Numbered from the stretch's first letter, positions 37,067 through 46,825 are shown. The stretch: 64,000 bases of DNA from Synechococcus sp. BL107 (GCF_000153805.1 NZ_DS022298.1:1492827-1556826); one strand, 5' to 3'. A program made the numbers and translations. The notes: generated from the letters alone by a model not told the origin.

Positions 37067-38880
37067 TCAATCACCCCAATCAAACGAAGCCAGGGCCCCC
37101 ACGGATTCCGAACCACGCGTACACGAACCATCCCAGTTGGGCGATCTTGTTGGTGGAGCCATGCGTTGATGGCTGGCTCCAGCGTGATGAGAGGCCAATG
37201 TTCATCATCGGAGCTGAACTGAAAGCCACCGTCTGCCGTCGAGGACACCCTGCCCTTTAAGAACTCTTCGTGGCGATCAATATGGGCTTCATTCAGGCCA
37301 GGTTGATCGAGGTGAACGGATCGCGATGGGGCCAACAAACCCATGGCATCAACTTGCTCTGGTGCGGCTAATCCTTGTTCTTGAGCTGTTCTCCAGTGGG
37401 GATGCCATGCCGGCCACTGCCAAAGTGGCAACACTGCTGCTGGGGCCGTCGGGTCATGAAGGAGATGGGTCTGAAGCACGCTCACCGGTACCTCAGTGGG
37501 TAGGCAGGAGCGATGGACCGATAACGCCGCTGCCAAACCAGCTGCTTGACCGATGTTGAGAATTAAGGGTTGCAACCTCGTCGCGCCATTCGCCATGTGA
37601 CTCACGCTGAAGCCTTTATCTGCCATCAAGAGATTTGGCACGGTTTCGCTGACTAATGCGCCGTAGGGGATGCAAAAGGGAGTACCGGTCCACCGCCCCC
37701 CCCATCGACAACTTTTGGAAGCAAGGGGCCAGTCCTCCCCTGGGTAGTGATGGTCGTTGGCGTAGGTGCCGACCGCAATGCTGGTGCATTGACCGTCGTC
37801 ATCCAAGGGAATCGATCCACGACGGGCGCCGGCTGATACGGGTAGCAATTCGTTTTCTGTCACGGTGGTCGTCCCGATCAGTCGACGACTTTCTCGCCAG
37901 TAGGGCATCAGGGCAACACTGGGGTTGGCCCCTGGGAAAGCCTTCCCTGGAGTGATCCAACCGTCCGAACATTCTTGAAGGGCCGATAAAAATGATGCGC
38001 TATGCGCTTTCATCTCATTGGCCAGCTCCGTTCTGTCCAGAGGATCAGAGCTCACTGCCCTGTGCAGTCCGTGATGCCAATCGTTGCCGTGAAGTGGCCA
38101 ATTGAGCATGACCAAACCACCGGGCAAGCGGCCGTAGGTGATCGTCCGCTCCAACCCAAAGGCAGCGGTGCTGTATTCAAAAGGCTGTGATGGCAGAAGG
38201 GGTTTGGATGGAGGGCCTGATTGTTTCAGCTGTCCCATCACAACCCATGTGGGGGATTGAACAGGTTGGTGTTTGAAGAACGCTTCGTTGATCAGTCGGT
38301 GTTGGGTTGGAGCACTTGGCTCATCCCACTGTTCCTTGGCCTCCCATCCCCAGCGGTAGGGCACGTCCGTTAGGGCAAGGAGGTCTCCGAGGTCACTCCC
38401 ATCAATAAAAATGTCTGCCTCAACAAAGAGGCGTTGTTGTTGTGAAGCGGGTCCCTGCTGAACCTCGAGACGTTGAATCAGCCCGTCTCGCTGGGAAAGG
38501 TTTCGCAGTTCACAATCCCCACACCACTGCAACAACGGCTCGTTATGGACCCATCGCTGAAGGATGTCCTCGGCCTGTTGGGGCCGATAGCCAAAACAAC
38601 TCACCCAGTTTTGATCGAGCCCAGAGGGTTCACTGCAATGAAGCTCCCGCAAGAAAGCACCCCACATCCCCGTTTGCCAGCAACTCAGTTCATGACCATC
38701 CGGTGCACAGACCCCAGCAGCGCTAACCATTCCCCCAAGCCATGGCCCGGGCGTTAACAACATGGTGGAAGCACCGCTGCGTGCTGCTTGCAGAGCAGCG
38801 GCAACGCCTCCGGTTCCACCGCCCCAAACCAGCACGTCTTTCCGAATCATGGGGTCTGAGGGAATGGGGATATGGATCAC
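37063..38880 (-). CDS. FAD-dependent oxidoreductase, unknown substrate
   Basis: About 605 residues. The FAD Rossmann motif is at the N-terminus: DVLVWGGGTGGVAAALQAARSG (GxGxxG variant), followed by LTPGPWLGGMVSAAGV. FIDGSDLGDLLAL in the middle and ANGATRLQPLILNIGQAAGLAAAL at the C-terminal end are typical of the FAD-dependent oxidoreductase family of PF12831 type, recalled from memory. No signal peptide is obvious. The start is ATG at 38880, or 38850 directly before the FAD motif. Its stop overlaps the RNase II gene by 4 bases. The substrate is unknown. Confidence 0.8.
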   Translation of the reverse strand: MIHIPIPSDPMIRKDVLVWGGGTGGVAAALQAARSGASTMLLTPGPWLGGMVSAAGVCAPDGHELSCWQTGMWGAFLRELHCSEPSGLDQNWVSCFGYRPQQAEDILQRWVHNEPLLQWCGDCELRNLSQRDGLIQRLEVQQGPASQQQRLFVEADIFIDGSDLGDLLALTDVPYRWGWEAKEQWDEPSAPTQHRLINEAFFKHQPVQSPTWVVMGQLKQSGPPSKPLLPSQPFEYSTAAFGLERTITYGRLPGGLVMLNWPLHGNDWHHGLHRAVSSDPLDRTELANEMKAHSASFLSALQECSDGWITPGKAFPGANPSVALMPYWRESRRLIGTTTVTENELLPVSAGARRGSIPLDDDGQCTSIAVGTYANDHHYPGEDWPLASKSCRWGGRWTGTPFCIPYGALVSETVPNLLMADKGFSVSHMANGATRLQPLILNIGQAAGLAAALSVHRSCLPTEVPVSVLQTHLLHDPTAPAAVLPLWQWPAWHPHWRTAQEQGLAAPEQVDAMGLLAPSRSVHLDQPGLNEAHIDRHEEFLKGRVSSTADGGFQFSSDDEHWPLITLEPAINAWLHQQDRPTGMVRVRVVRNPWGPWLRLIGVID

Positions 38881-38942
38881 CTTTAGGAAAACAGACCCAA
38901 GCGTGGTCGTTGTTGAGAGACATGGTCGTTAAACTCTGGCGT

Positions 38943-38965
38943 CGCTGCGGTGCAGCGGAGTTTTT
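38943..38965 (+). terminator. Possible hairpin plus T-run upstream of metG
   Basis: CGCTGC/GCAGCG stem (38943-38957) with a 3-base loop, followed by GAGTTTTT. It lies 10 bases before the metG ATG, so it could attenuate metG or be fortuitous. The stem is short and the T-run is not immediately adjacent. Confidence 0.25.
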
Positions 38966-38974
38966 CTCCCGACG

Positions 38975-40519
38975 ATGTCTTACACACTTACGACTCCGCT
39001 TTACTACGTCAACGACAAGCCGCATCTCGGCAGCACGTATACGACCCTGGCCTGTGATGCCCTGGCCCGTTTTAAGCGACTGACCCAAAACGACGTGCTG
39101 TTCATCACCGGTGTGGATGAACATGGTCAGAAAATTCAACGCACGGCTGAACAAAAAAACATCAGCCCTATGGCTCACTGCGACCAAGTCAGCGAGCGTT
39201 ATCAAGACCTTTGGTCACGTTGGGACATCAGTCAGGATCGTTTTGTCCGTACCACTAATCCTCGACACCTTGAGCTTGTAGAACAGTTCTACGAGCGCGT
39301 TAAAGCCTCTGGCGACATCGTTACCGGTCGACAGACGGGGTGGTATTGCGTTGGATGTGAGGAATTCAAAGATGATCCTGATGATGCAGTCGATCCCCAA
39401 TGCCCGATTCATCAAAAAACCCTTGAGTGGCGCGACGAGGAGAACCTATTTTTCCGCTTATCCCGTTATCAACGTGAGATTGAAGAGTTGATCGCAAATG
39501 ACGACTTCATTGCACCTGCAAGTCGGCGACAGGAAGTTCGTAATTTTGTAGCACGCGGACTTCGTGATTTTTCAATTTCACGGGTCAATGTGTCATGGGG
39601 CATACCAGTTCCAGGACATCCAGGACATACGTTTTATGTGTGGTTCGATGCACTGCTCGGTTACCTAACTGCACTCTTGGATGATGGTGGTTCCGTTGAT
39701 CTAGATCGATTAGCCGACAGCGGATGGCCAGCTTCAGTCCATGTGATCGGTAAAGATATTTTGAGATTTCATGCTGTTTTTTGGCCAGCAATGTTGATAT
39801 CTGCTGGTCTATCTCTTCCAAAGCGTGTTTTTGGTCATGGATTTCTCACCCGCGAGGGACAAAAAATGGGCAAGTCTTTGGGAAATGTTCTTGATCCAGA
39901 ATTGTTATTAGAAAAGTGTGGTACTGATGCTGTGCGATGGTATCTGTTAAGGGATATTCAATTTGGCGATGATGGCGATTTTCAACAACAACGTTTTTCC
40001 GACTTAGTCAATAATGATTTGGCTAATACCATCGGAAATCTTTTGAATCGCACGTCATCAATGGCGCGAAAGTGGTTCGATGATTCAGTCCCCCCTCATT
40101 CAGTCGAAAGCCATATCAATCATCCCCTTGCGCTAAAAGCACAAGCCACAATTGCAACTGTGATGCGTTGCATGCCTGAACTTGGTTTCAAGGCCGCATC
40201 TGAGTCTATTTTACAATTAGCGATTGCCGCCAATGGTCATCTCAATGACACGGCTCCCTGGAGTCGGATGAAGCAGCAAGGTGAGGAACAATCTGTTGCG
40301 AATGATCTTTATGTGGTATTGGAGTCAACTCGGATTGTTGGGTTACTACTAGCACCTTTACTACCCGACCTAAGTTCTCGTATTTTGAATCAACTGAATT
40401 GTTCTTTAGATCCTGAACACTGGCTGGACCAGCTTCATTGGGGTGGGTTGACATCTGGAACTGAGCTGCCAAAACCTGAGCCGGTGATGGCGCGTCTCGA
40501 ATTGGATGACGATCTTTGA
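38975..40519 (+). CDS. metG: Methionyl-tRNA synthetase
   Basis: Class I synthetase charging initiator and elongator tRNA-Met. Seen: TTPLYYVNDKPHLGSTYTT (HIGH-type motif as HLGS), a zinc-knuckle region (WYCVGCEEF ... CPIH), and the KMSKS loop as KMGKSLGN near residue 298. At 514 residues it lacks the C-terminal dimerisation domain of longer MetRS forms, as is common in cyanobacteria. The middle and 3' part are AT-richer than the start. lptC begins 2 bases after the stop. Confidence 0.96.
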   Translation: MSYTLTTPLYYVNDKPHLGSTYTTLACDALARFKRLTQNDVLFITGVDEHGQKIQRTAEQKNISPMAHCDQVSERYQDLWSRWDISQDRFVRTTNPRHLELVEQFYERVKASGDIVTGRQTGWYCVGCEEFKDDPDDAVDPQCPIHQKTLEWRDEENLFFRLSRYQREIEELIANDDFIAPASRRQEVRNFVARGLRDFSISRVNVSWGIPVPGHPGHTFYVWFDALLGYLTALLDDGGSVDLDRLADSGWPASVHVIGKDILRFHAVFWPAMLISAGLSLPKRVFGHGFLTREGQKMGKSLGNVLDPELLLEKCGTDAVRWYLLRDIQFGDDGDFQQQRFSDLVNNDLANTIGNLLNRTSSMARKWFDDSVPPHSVESHINHPLALKAQATIATVMRCMPELGFKAASESILQLAIAANGHLNDTAPWSRMKQQGEEQSVANDLYVVLESTRIVGLLLAPLLPDLSSRILNQLNCSLDPEHWLDQLHWGGLTSGTELPKPEPVMARLELDDDL

Positions 40520-40520
40520 T

Positions 40521-41699
40521 ATGAAGGAACTGAAGTTTTTACGGTCAAGATGCATTATTGCTGTGATAGGTAGCTCTTGCTTCCTTTCAGCGTGCGCCTC
40601 AAATCCTTCTAGTCAAATTAAGAATCAGGCATCCACCCCTTTTGTCTTTCGGTCGCTAGATCTAAAACAACGTCGACCTAATGGTATTCGAGATTGGGAA
40701 CTGACAAGTCCTGAGGCTCGCTACAACACAGCTGCAAGAACAGTGAGGGCAAGAATTCCTAAGGGGATTCTTTATTTTGAAGACAAGCCTTCATTCATGA
40801 TCAGTGCAGAGCATGCAACCGTACTTAATGATGGCGAGCTTGTTGTGCTGGAAGGCTCTGTGCGGCTGAAACGTTTAGGGGCAGAACCTCTTCTTATTCA
40901 GGGTGATCGTTTGATATGGAGACCGGCTTTGTCGACAATGGTGATCAATCAAAGGCCTACTGCTTTAAACAGGAATTCAAAAATTATTTCCAGTTCTCTT
41001 ACTTTTCAGCAAGAAAGTGGTCAGCTTCTATTCAAAGGTCCGACAACACTTTTGCGATGGCAGAACAACTATAGTTCAACCATTGATCCACAAACGGTGA
41101 TCACGGCTGGGAATAGTCGATGGAATTTAAATAGTGGGATCATTGCTGCTCTTGGTCCCATTATTGCAAATCAAATGGATGGCCGTCGTCTTACGGCTGC
41201 TTCGGTTCAGGGCAATACAAAGAAAAATTTTATTGACTTAAAAGCTCCTGTTCAATTCAAGCTTGAGGAGGACGATGCTGTTGTGGATGCAGGCGAAACT
41301 CGCTGGTACTTTGAACGTGATCAGCTTTCATCAAAAGCTCCGGTTTCTGCATCACTTCCCAAGAGTGATGTCCGTGGTGTTGGATTTGTTATTGATATAC
41401 CAAGCCATACCTTCACTATCTCCAATTCGTGTCAAGTCAAACAACCAGATAAGAATTTGAGAGCCCAAAGCTGTACTTGGAACTGGCGCGATGATCTTCT
41501 CACTGCTGCCGGTAATACAAACCCTAAAGAATCTAATGCCGGGCAAATAAAACGTGCTGAACAGATGGAAGCTGGCTTTAATTCTAATGGTTCGATACAG
41601 TTTTCACCATCCAGAAATCGCGTAAAAACTCAGATTAAATTCGAAGACAAAAACAATAAAGATGTTAATCAGAAGAATTCTTCTCAAGTGAAGTTTTAA
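40521..41699 (+). CDS. lptC: LptC-like lipopolysaccharide transport lipoprotein
   Basis: About 392 residues, with a lipoprotein-type leader (CFLSACAS, lipobox LSAC) and a beta-rich OstA/LptC-like domain that includes WELTSPEARYN, a typical LptC entry strand. Later parts carry repeated beta segments (ISAEHATVLNDGELVVLEG, LIQGDRLIW). Cyanobacterial LptC proteins are longer than the roughly 190-residue enterobacterial form. It would bridge the inner-membrane LptBFG transporter to LptA. ATG at 40521 is chosen over an ATG inside metG. It is AT-rich and overlaps the CCB gene by 35 bases at the 3' end. Confidence 0.72.
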   Translation: MKELKFLRSRCIIAVIGSSCFLSACASNPSSQIKNQASTPFVFRSLDLKQRRPNGIRDWELTSPEARYNTAARTVRARIPKGILYFEDKPSFMISAEHATVLNDGELVVLEGSVRLKRLGAEPLLIQGDRLIWRPALSTMVINQRPTALNRNSKIISSSLTFQQESGQLLFKGPTTLLRWQNNYSSTIDPQTVITAGNSRWNLNSGIIAALGPIIANQMDGRRLTAASVQGNTKKNFIDLKAPVQFKLEEDDAVVDAGETRWYFERDQLSSKAPVSASLPKSDVRGVGFVIDIPSHTFTISNSCQVKQPDKNLRAQSCTWNWRDDLLTAAGNTNPKESNAGQIKRAEQMEAGFNSNGSIQFSPSRNRVKTQIKFEDKNNKDVNQKNSSQVKF

Positions 41700-42333
41700 G
41701 TCTCTGAGTCCAGCCTTCTAACCAGCGTTCATCGGACTGGCTGAAACAACGTTTCGACCACCCACCCACAACAACAACACCATTTTTTCCCAGGGGAGAT
41801 ATCACGACGGCTGGAAGATTTTCCACAACAGAATCAAACTCAGTTCGTCCTGGAAATAGTTCTGTATTGACGAGCGAGATGGTCGTCTCCCGTTCCATCA
41901 CTCGATTGCAAATGTCTCCTGGTTTAAACGTGACAGCACGAATCAAGCCGCGACGCAGGATGACCTGCCCTCTCCAATACACCAGCACCGTTGACGCTGG
42001 TGTTGCGGTTAGCAGCATGTGACTCCCCCACCCCAATTCCTCGCGAAGATCCGCTGAAGTCTGTTGATCCATCACGAGTCCCTGCTCTCCTTGCAGATCC
42101 ACCTGGTCCGCCGATCGAGGATTGGCCCTCGTCCACAGCACGGCAACCAACATCAGTCCTACCGCCGCCAGTCCGGCCAAGACCTCCGCCCGTTGAAGGT
42201 CTGGCGTAATCCGATCAGCTGTCGATGCATTCGTGACAGCCAAAACCAGGACCAGCAACCCACTGAACAAAACAACACGGGCCGGTGTTGGCATCGATGC
42301 GGACTGCTGCAGGAACGGGAACATCTTGCTCAA
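41665..42333 (-). CDS. Cytochrome b6 cofactor assembly factor of the CCB2/CCB4 type
   Basis: A 222-residue membrane protein with two hydrophobic segments (residues about 18-38 and 52-68). A soluble domain follows, with a GWGSHMLLTATPASTVLVYW strand and an ending like NGVVVVGGWSKRCFSQSDERW. The pattern matches proteins annotated as cofactor assembly of complex C subunit B (DUF2930), needed to attach heme ci to cytochrome b6. CCB2 and CCB4 cannot be separated by eye. The gene diverges from the TerB-like gene and overlaps lptC tail to tail. Confidence 0.8.
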   Translation of the reverse strand: MSKMFPFLQQSASMPTPARVVLFSGLLVLVLAVTNASTADRITPDLQRAEVLAGLAAVGLMLVAVLWTRANPRSADQVDLQGEQGLVMDQQTSADLREELGWGSHMLLTATPASTVLVYWRGQVILRRGLIRAVTFKPGDICNRVMERETTISLVNTELFPGRTEFDSVVENLPAVVISPLGKNGVVVVGGWSKRCFSQSDERWLEGWTQRLKTSLEKNSSD

Positions 42334-42356
42334 ATATGGGCAATCGTGTTGCGCCC

Positions 42357-42764
42357 ATGAACTGTGCAGAGGCTTTTGCCGCAGTGGCCCTAGCTGCGGT
42401 GGGGTGTGATGGTGTGTTGGGGCGAGATGAAGCCCATGCTCTTCGACTGCAGTTGGAGTACCGATCGCTTTACAGCAGCAGCAGCGAAGCCGTCATGGGT
42501 GAACTCTTCGATCAGCTGTTAGCGGTGCTTAGGGAGCGGGGCGTCACGGGACTCGTCGACGAAGCCTTGCCTGTGTTGAGCCCCCGTCAACAACAGTCCG
42601 CGCTGGCCCTTGCCGCGCACCTTGTCCATGCCGACAAGAAAGTGACCAGCGAGGAGGAGGATTTCCTTAAGCAACTGGCGGCCAAGGTGGACCTTCCAGA
42701 AAACGAAGCGAACATGATTGTTGTGGCTATTGAGGCCTTAAATCGAGACATGCTCGACAGCTAA
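42357..42764 (+). CDS. TerB-like (tellurite resistance TerB family) protein
   Basis: A 135-residue all-helical protein. The family pattern is AEAFAAVALAAVGCDGVLGRDEA near the N-terminus and AALAAHLVHADKKVTSEEEDF in the middle, with acidic residues that may bind metal. No tellurite genes are nearby, so the name reflects only the fold. ATG at 42357 is chosen; ATG at 42336 would add seven residues. It precedes psb32. Confidence 0.78.
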   Translation: MNCAEAFAAVALAAVGCDGVLGRDEAHALRLQLEYRSLYSSSSEAVMGELFDQLLAVLRERGVTGLVDEALPVLSPRQQQSALALAAHLVHADKKVTSEEEDFLKQLAAKVDLPENEANMIVVAIEALNRDMLDS

Positions 42765-42795
42765 GGGCAGACTGCAGTGAGTTCCGCTTGAGGTG

Positions 42796-43467
42796 ATGCC
42801 GCTGTTCCCCCGCCGTTTTGTTGCCGCGCTTCTGGCAATCAGCCTCTGTTTGTTTGTTTGGGTGCCCGTTGGGCTAGCCATTTCGCCATCAGAACTGGGG
42901 TCGTCTCCTCCTCAGGAGTTGATTGTTGATGAAGCCAATGTCTTTAGTCGCGCGAGTCGCAATGAGCTCGAATCGAAGCTGAAGGGCTTGGAGGATCAAC
43001 GCGTTGATGCACGTTTGATCACATTGCGGCGTCTTGATTACGGATACAGCTTGAAGAGCTTCGGTGAGGAACTGATGGCGTCCTGGTCTGGAAAAAGCGA
43101 GGTGCCCCTTTTATTGATTTTGATCGAAACACAAAACAAACGTGCCGCGCTTCTCGCCGACTCTGCGTTGCAAAGTCAACTGCCGGAGTCGTTACTCACG
43201 AGTACTGCTCGCACAACGATGACCCTTCCACTTCGTGATGGTGATCGCTACCGACAGTCATCGATCGATGGACTAGCTCGGTTGTCCACCGTTCTTGCAG
43301 GTGGTGAAGATCCAGGTCCTCCGGAGGTCCTCGAGCGGGTGGCGCTTCCAACCAACATCCCCACAAAGGCGGAAACGGAAGAAAGCGATGCAACGACATG
43401 GATCATTGTTTTACTCGTACTGGGAACGATCATCCCGATGGCCACCTGGTGGGTCTTTTCCCGCTAG
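42796..43467 (+). CDS. psb32: Psb32, TPM-domain thylakoid protein
   Basis: About 223 residues. A signal peptide (cleaved near VGLA) is followed by a TPM domain (QELIVDEANVFSRASRNELESKL, then VPLLLILIETQNKRAALLADSA), and a C-terminal transmembrane helix (TTWIIVLLVLGTIIPMATWW). In Synechocystis, Psb32 protects photosystem II from photodamage and speeds recovery. The domain would lie in the lumen. ATG at 42796 is preferred to the GTG just before it. pxcA follows after 12 bases. Confidence 0.85.
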   Translation: MPLFPRRFVAALLAISLCLFVWVPVGLAISPSELGSSPPQELIVDEANVFSRASRNELESKLKGLEDQRVDARLITLRRLDYGYSLKSFGEELMASWSGKSEVPLLLILIETQNKRAALLADSALQSQLPESLLTSTARTTMTLPLRDGDRYRQSSIDGLARLSTVLAGGEDPGPPEVLERVALPTNIPTKAETEESDATTWIIVLLVLGTIIPMATWWVFSR

Positions 43468-43479
43468 GACAACGCTGTC

Positions 43480-44631
43480 ATGAGTCGCAGAAACTGGATC
43501 AACATTTTTTCGCGTGGGCAGGGATTCGATCTCAGCAACGACCTTGAGCGTGGCTATGAATCTGCGCTGTTGATCCAGAATTTCGAATTGGAATTTTATG
43601 GCGATCGTTTGGTTAGGCCCGACGTTGATTTAGCCGTTCCAAAGTCTGTTCAGGCCAGCATCTTGCGGAGGTTCCGTGCTGCCTTATTGATCTGCCGAAC
43701 CACCCTGGAGTCGGTGGAACGCAATCGTGGTCAACTTGATACTCAGGAGCTCAGGCAGCTGCAGCTGATTGAGGCTGTGGTGAGTCGCTACGGATATCAA
43801 CTACCAAGCGGTGGATCCCCTGCAATTAGTCGTAGTCCGGAGGCTTTGCCGAGATCCTTGCTCGGCTTCTTTGACACGGTTCGGCGTCAACTTGATCCTG
43901 CATCTGAAGAGACGGTTGTTGCCGGGTTTCGACGACGTCGCAACAGCACGCTGATTTCGTTGCGCATTCTGTTGCTTTTAATCTTGGTGCCGTTATTGAT
44001 CCAACAAATAGCCGGGGCGTACGTCATTTCCCCTGCTGTTGATCGATTATCACCAGAACTACCATTTTTAAGTTATCCAAAACCAAAGCTTGAGGAACAA
44101 GCTGTTGAGAAATTGCGCGTCTATAAGCAAGAACTTGAATTTGATGCTTTTCTCAATTCCGATCAACCAATGGAGGAGGATCAGTTACGTCAAAAATTAG
44201 TTGAAAAAGCCATTGAGCTTAAGGATGAGGCTGATGGTCTAAGTGTTCAAGCTGTTAAAAATGTATTTTCTGATTTAAGTGCTCTTATAGCCTTCACGGT
44301 TGTTTGTTTTGTCAGTCGAGATGATTTACGAGTGATGCGCGGATTTTTTGATGAGGCTGTTTATGGCTTGAGTGATTCTGCAAAGGCATTTGCAATTATT
44401 TTATTCACAGATATCTTTGTTGGCTTTCACAGTCCTGAAGGATGGACTGTTCTACTCAATGGGATTGCGAAACATTTAGGATTACCTTCTCAGGAAAATT
44501 TTGTGATGTTATTCATAGCCACTTTCCCCGTTATATTGGCAACAATATTTAAGTATTGGATTTTCCGTTATCTCAACCGAGTTTCGCCATCCTCTGTGGC
44601 CACACTCAAAGGGATGAATGGTTCTGGTTGA
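43480..44631 (+). CDS. pxcA: Proton extrusion protein PxcA (CemA/Ycf10 family)
   Basis: A 383-residue inner-membrane protein involved in light-induced proton release and support of CO2/HCO3- uptake. The N-terminal half is soluble. Hydrophobic segments lie near residues 160-185 (LISLRILLLLILVPLLIQQ), 263-282 (LSALIAFTVVCFV), 305-322 (AFAIILFTDIFVGFH) and 345-365. The family segment FHSPEGWTVLLNGIAKHLGL is clear. It overlaps cobU by 14 bases. The 3' half is markedly AT-richer than the 5' half. Confidence 0.92.
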   Translation: MSRRNWINIFSRGQGFDLSNDLERGYESALLIQNFELEFYGDRLVRPDVDLAVPKSVQASILRRFRAALLICRTTLESVERNRGQLDTQELRQLQLIEAVVSRYGYQLPSGGSPAISRSPEALPRSLLGFFDTVRRQLDPASEETVVAGFRRRRNSTLISLRILLLLILVPLLIQQIAGAYVISPAVDRLSPELPFLSYPKPKLEEQAVEKLRVYKQELEFDAFLNSDQPMEEDQLRQKLVEKAIELKDEADGLSVQAVKNVFSDLSALIAFTVVCFVSRDDLRVMRGFFDEAVYGLSDSAKAFAIILFTDIFVGFHSPEGWTVLLNGIAKHLGLPSQENFVMLFIATFPVILATIFKYWIFRYLNRVSPSSVATLKGMNGSG

Positions 44632-45178
44632 TCCACAAGTGAACAATTCGCAGCTAATCCTTGTCAGTGGACCCTCCCGTGGCGGCAAGAGTCGATGGGC
44701 TGAATCCCTGCTTACCAATGATCCTTTTGTGATTTATGTCGCAACCGGCATGAAGCGTGATGATGATTCTGCTTGGGTTGAGCGATTGCGCATTCATCGC
44801 GAACGGCGTCCATCGCATTGGAGCTTGCTGGAGCCAGGCCCAGATTTGATTCAATCGCTCCAAACCATTGAGCCAAGGCAATCTGTTTTGGTCGACTCAT
44901 TGGGTGGATTTGTTGCCACCCATCTGGATATGGATGGTCCGGCTTGGACCAAGCATTCCGACGATTTGATCACCACCCTTGCTCATCTCTCTTCTAAATG
45001 CGTTGTGGTGATCGAAGAAACTGGATGGGGTGTCGTTCCTGCCACCCAAATCGGCGGCTTATTCCGAGATCGACTTGGTCAGATAGCACAACAGCTGGAT
45101 CAGATTGCTGATCTGAGTTGGCTGGTCTTGCAAGGACGAGCTGTTGATCTTCGCGCCATCAGTCACCCCGTGCCATGA
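44618..45178 (+). CDS. cobU: Adenosylcobinamide kinase / guanylyltransferase
   Basis: Bifunctional enzyme of nucleotide-loop assembly in cobalamin synthesis. The P-loop is SGPSRGGKSRWAE near residue 18. The conserved VATGMKRDD, RIHRERRPSHW (with the catalytic histidine region) and EETGWGVVP complete the CobU signature. The 186 residues are normal. It overlaps pxcA upstream and trmL downstream (ATGA). With cobN and metH this gives the window a B12 theme, although the genes are not clustered. Confidence 0.93.
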   Translation: MVLVDPQVNNSQLILVSGPSRGGKSRWAESLLTNDPFVIYVATGMKRDDDSAWVERLRIHRERRPSHWSLLEPGPDLIQSLQTIEPRQSVLVDSLGGFVATHLDMDGPAWTKHSDDLITTLAHLSSKCVVVIEETGWGVVPATQIGGLFRDRLGQIAQQLDQIADLSWLVLQGRAVDLRAISHPVP

Positions 45179-45675
45179 GCATCGTCAACCCAGAAGCCCC
45201 ATTGCGGGTTGCTTTGTTTGAACCTCGAATTCCTCCGAATACTGGAAACATCGCTCGAACTTGTGCAGCATTCCAGCTCCCCCTTTCGCTGATCGAGCCG
45301 CTGGGGTTTCAAATTGACGACCGCAGCCTCCGTCGAGCCGGACTTGATTATTGGCCCCATGTCCAGGTCTCGACGCATGGGAGTTTTGATGCCTTGAAAG
45401 ATGGGTTGCTTCCCCATAACCGGATCATTGGTTGCAGCCGTCGAGGTGGTAGTTGCCTAAGCGAATTTGAATTTCAACACGGAGATGTATTGCTCTTCGG
45501 GCGCGAAGACACAGGTCTTCCTGAGGACATTCGCGACCAGTGCCATTCCATTGTCACGATTCCAATGCCAGGTGCGGCGGCCCCCAGTGGTCAAGGTGGT
45601 GTCAGAAGCCTCAATTTGTCTGTTGCTTGTGCCCTCGTGACGTATGTGGCGGGCCATCGGTTGCAGTTGTGGTGA
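45175..45675 (+). CDS. trmL: tRNA (cytidine/uridine-2'-O-)-methyltransferase, TrmL/SpoU family
   Basis: A 166-residue SPOUT enzyme that 2'-O-methylates the wobble base of tRNA-Leu. The trefoil-knot motifs are visible: FEPRIPPNTGNIARTC near the N-terminus, LLFGREDTGLPEDI in the middle and IPMPGAAAPSGQGGVRSLNLS at the knot. It has the minimal SPOUT length without extra RNA-binding domains, as in TrmL/YibK. Start ATG at 45175 overlaps the cobU stop by 4 bases. Confidence 0.92.
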   Translation: MSIVNPEAPLRVALFEPRIPPNTGNIARTCAAFQLPLSLIEPLGFQIDDRSLRRAGLDYWPHVQVSTHGSFDALKDGLLPHNRIIGCSRRGGSCLSEFEFQHGDVLLFGREDTGLPEDIRDQCHSIVTIPMPGAAAPSGQGGVRSLNLSVACALVTYVAGHRLQLW

Positions 45676-45748
45676 TCACAGGACTGCGCCAACCCCCCTT
45701 GCGCCAACTGCATCGATTCGTTACTTTCAGCGGATCTTCTGAGGTTGT

Positions 45749-46825
45749 ATGCGCGCACTGCTCCTACTAGCAAGTGCCACTACTCCTTTATTGGCACTCT
45801 CCGCTTGGAGTGGCTTGCCAGGGCATGCAGATAACAACGTTTTCAATCTGGCGGAGCTTCCTCCCCTTCCTGTCGAGATTTCAAAACGACCCACTACCCA
45901 GTCTTTAACAGAGCTTTCATCGCCCACAGACGATGCGTCAGCCTTAGATCGGTCCCTTTGGTTTCAGCTCACCCGTTCGTTATCGCTCACCCGGCTCGCC
46001 AAATCACTTGATCTTGATCCCGTACAACTGGCCGAGTTGAATGGTCATCCAACCACCCACCGCTTTTTAGTCGATAGTTGGGTCGTGGTGCCTGAGTCCC
46101 TTGGTGATTCAGCGGAATCCATCATCGGACTCAACAAGAAGTCACGTCGAGATACGGCTCCACTTTCAACACCCCCTCCCGTTTCAGAGGTTGCTGCTTT
46201 TCAAAAGGGCGATTCATTGGCATCGTTTTTGGCCCGTAATGGTGTTTCTCGCGCAGAACTAAAAACCTTCAACCCCGGACTTCAGCTGAATGAGCTAACA
46301 GTCGGGCGCGAGTTACGAGTGGTTCAAGCTTCACCGGCGCAATCCATGCTGGCCATTCGTCCAACAATGAGCGGTGGTGCTGCTTGGCCTATTCGATCAA
46401 CGTTCAATCCTGGGAGCACACCTACAGAACGATTGAAATTTAGTCGCCATTACCTCTGGCCTACAAAGGGTGTTTTCACCTCTGGTTTTGGTTGGCGTTG
46501 GGGTCGCATGCACAAGGGAATTGATATTGCCAATAACACCGGAACACCAATCTTCGCTTCCCGTGATGGCGTTGTGGCTTTTGCTGGGTGGAGCGGAGCC
46601 TATGGCTATTTGGTTGAGATCTCCCATGCGGATGGAGATTCGACCCGCTACGCCCACAACAGCCGAATCTTGGTGAGAAAAGGGCAAATCGTTCCCCAAG
46701 GTTCTCGTATTTCTTTGATGGGAAGCACTGGACGCAGCACAGGTCCACATCTTCACTTCGAAATACGCCGCGCTGGTGGTGCGGCGCTTAATCCGTTGAG
46801 CAAGCTTCCAACACGAAAAGCCTGA
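45749..46825 (+). CDS. M23-family metallopeptidase with LysM-like region
   Basis: A 358-residue exported protein. A signal peptide (residues about 1-27) is followed by two LysM-like stretches (SLSLTRLAKSLDLDPVQLAELN and KGDSLASFLARNGVSRAELK). The C-terminal LytM/M23 domain has GWRWGRMHKGIDIAN (first zinc histidine) and GPHLHFEIR (HxH), so the endopeptidase is probably active. It would cleave peptidoglycan cross-bridges. It stands alone, 73 bases after trmL and before a tRNA gene on the other strand. Confidence 0.92.
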   Translation: MRALLLLASATTPLLALSAWSGLPGHADNNVFNLAELPPLPVEISKRPTTQSLTELSSPTDDASALDRSLWFQLTRSLSLTRLAKSLDLDPVQLAELNGHPTTHRFLVDSWVVVPESLGDSAESIIGLNKKSRRDTAPLSTPPPVSEVAAFQKGDSLASFLARNGVSRAELKTFNPGLQLNELTVGRELRVVQASPAQSMLAIRPTMSGGAAWPIRSTFNPGSTPTERLKFSRHYLWPTKGVFTSGFGWRWGRMHKGIDIANNTGTPIFASRDGVVAFAGWSGAYGYLVEISHADGDSTRYAHNSRILVRKGQIVPQGSRISLMGSTGRSTGPHLHFEIRRAGGAALNPLSKLPTRKA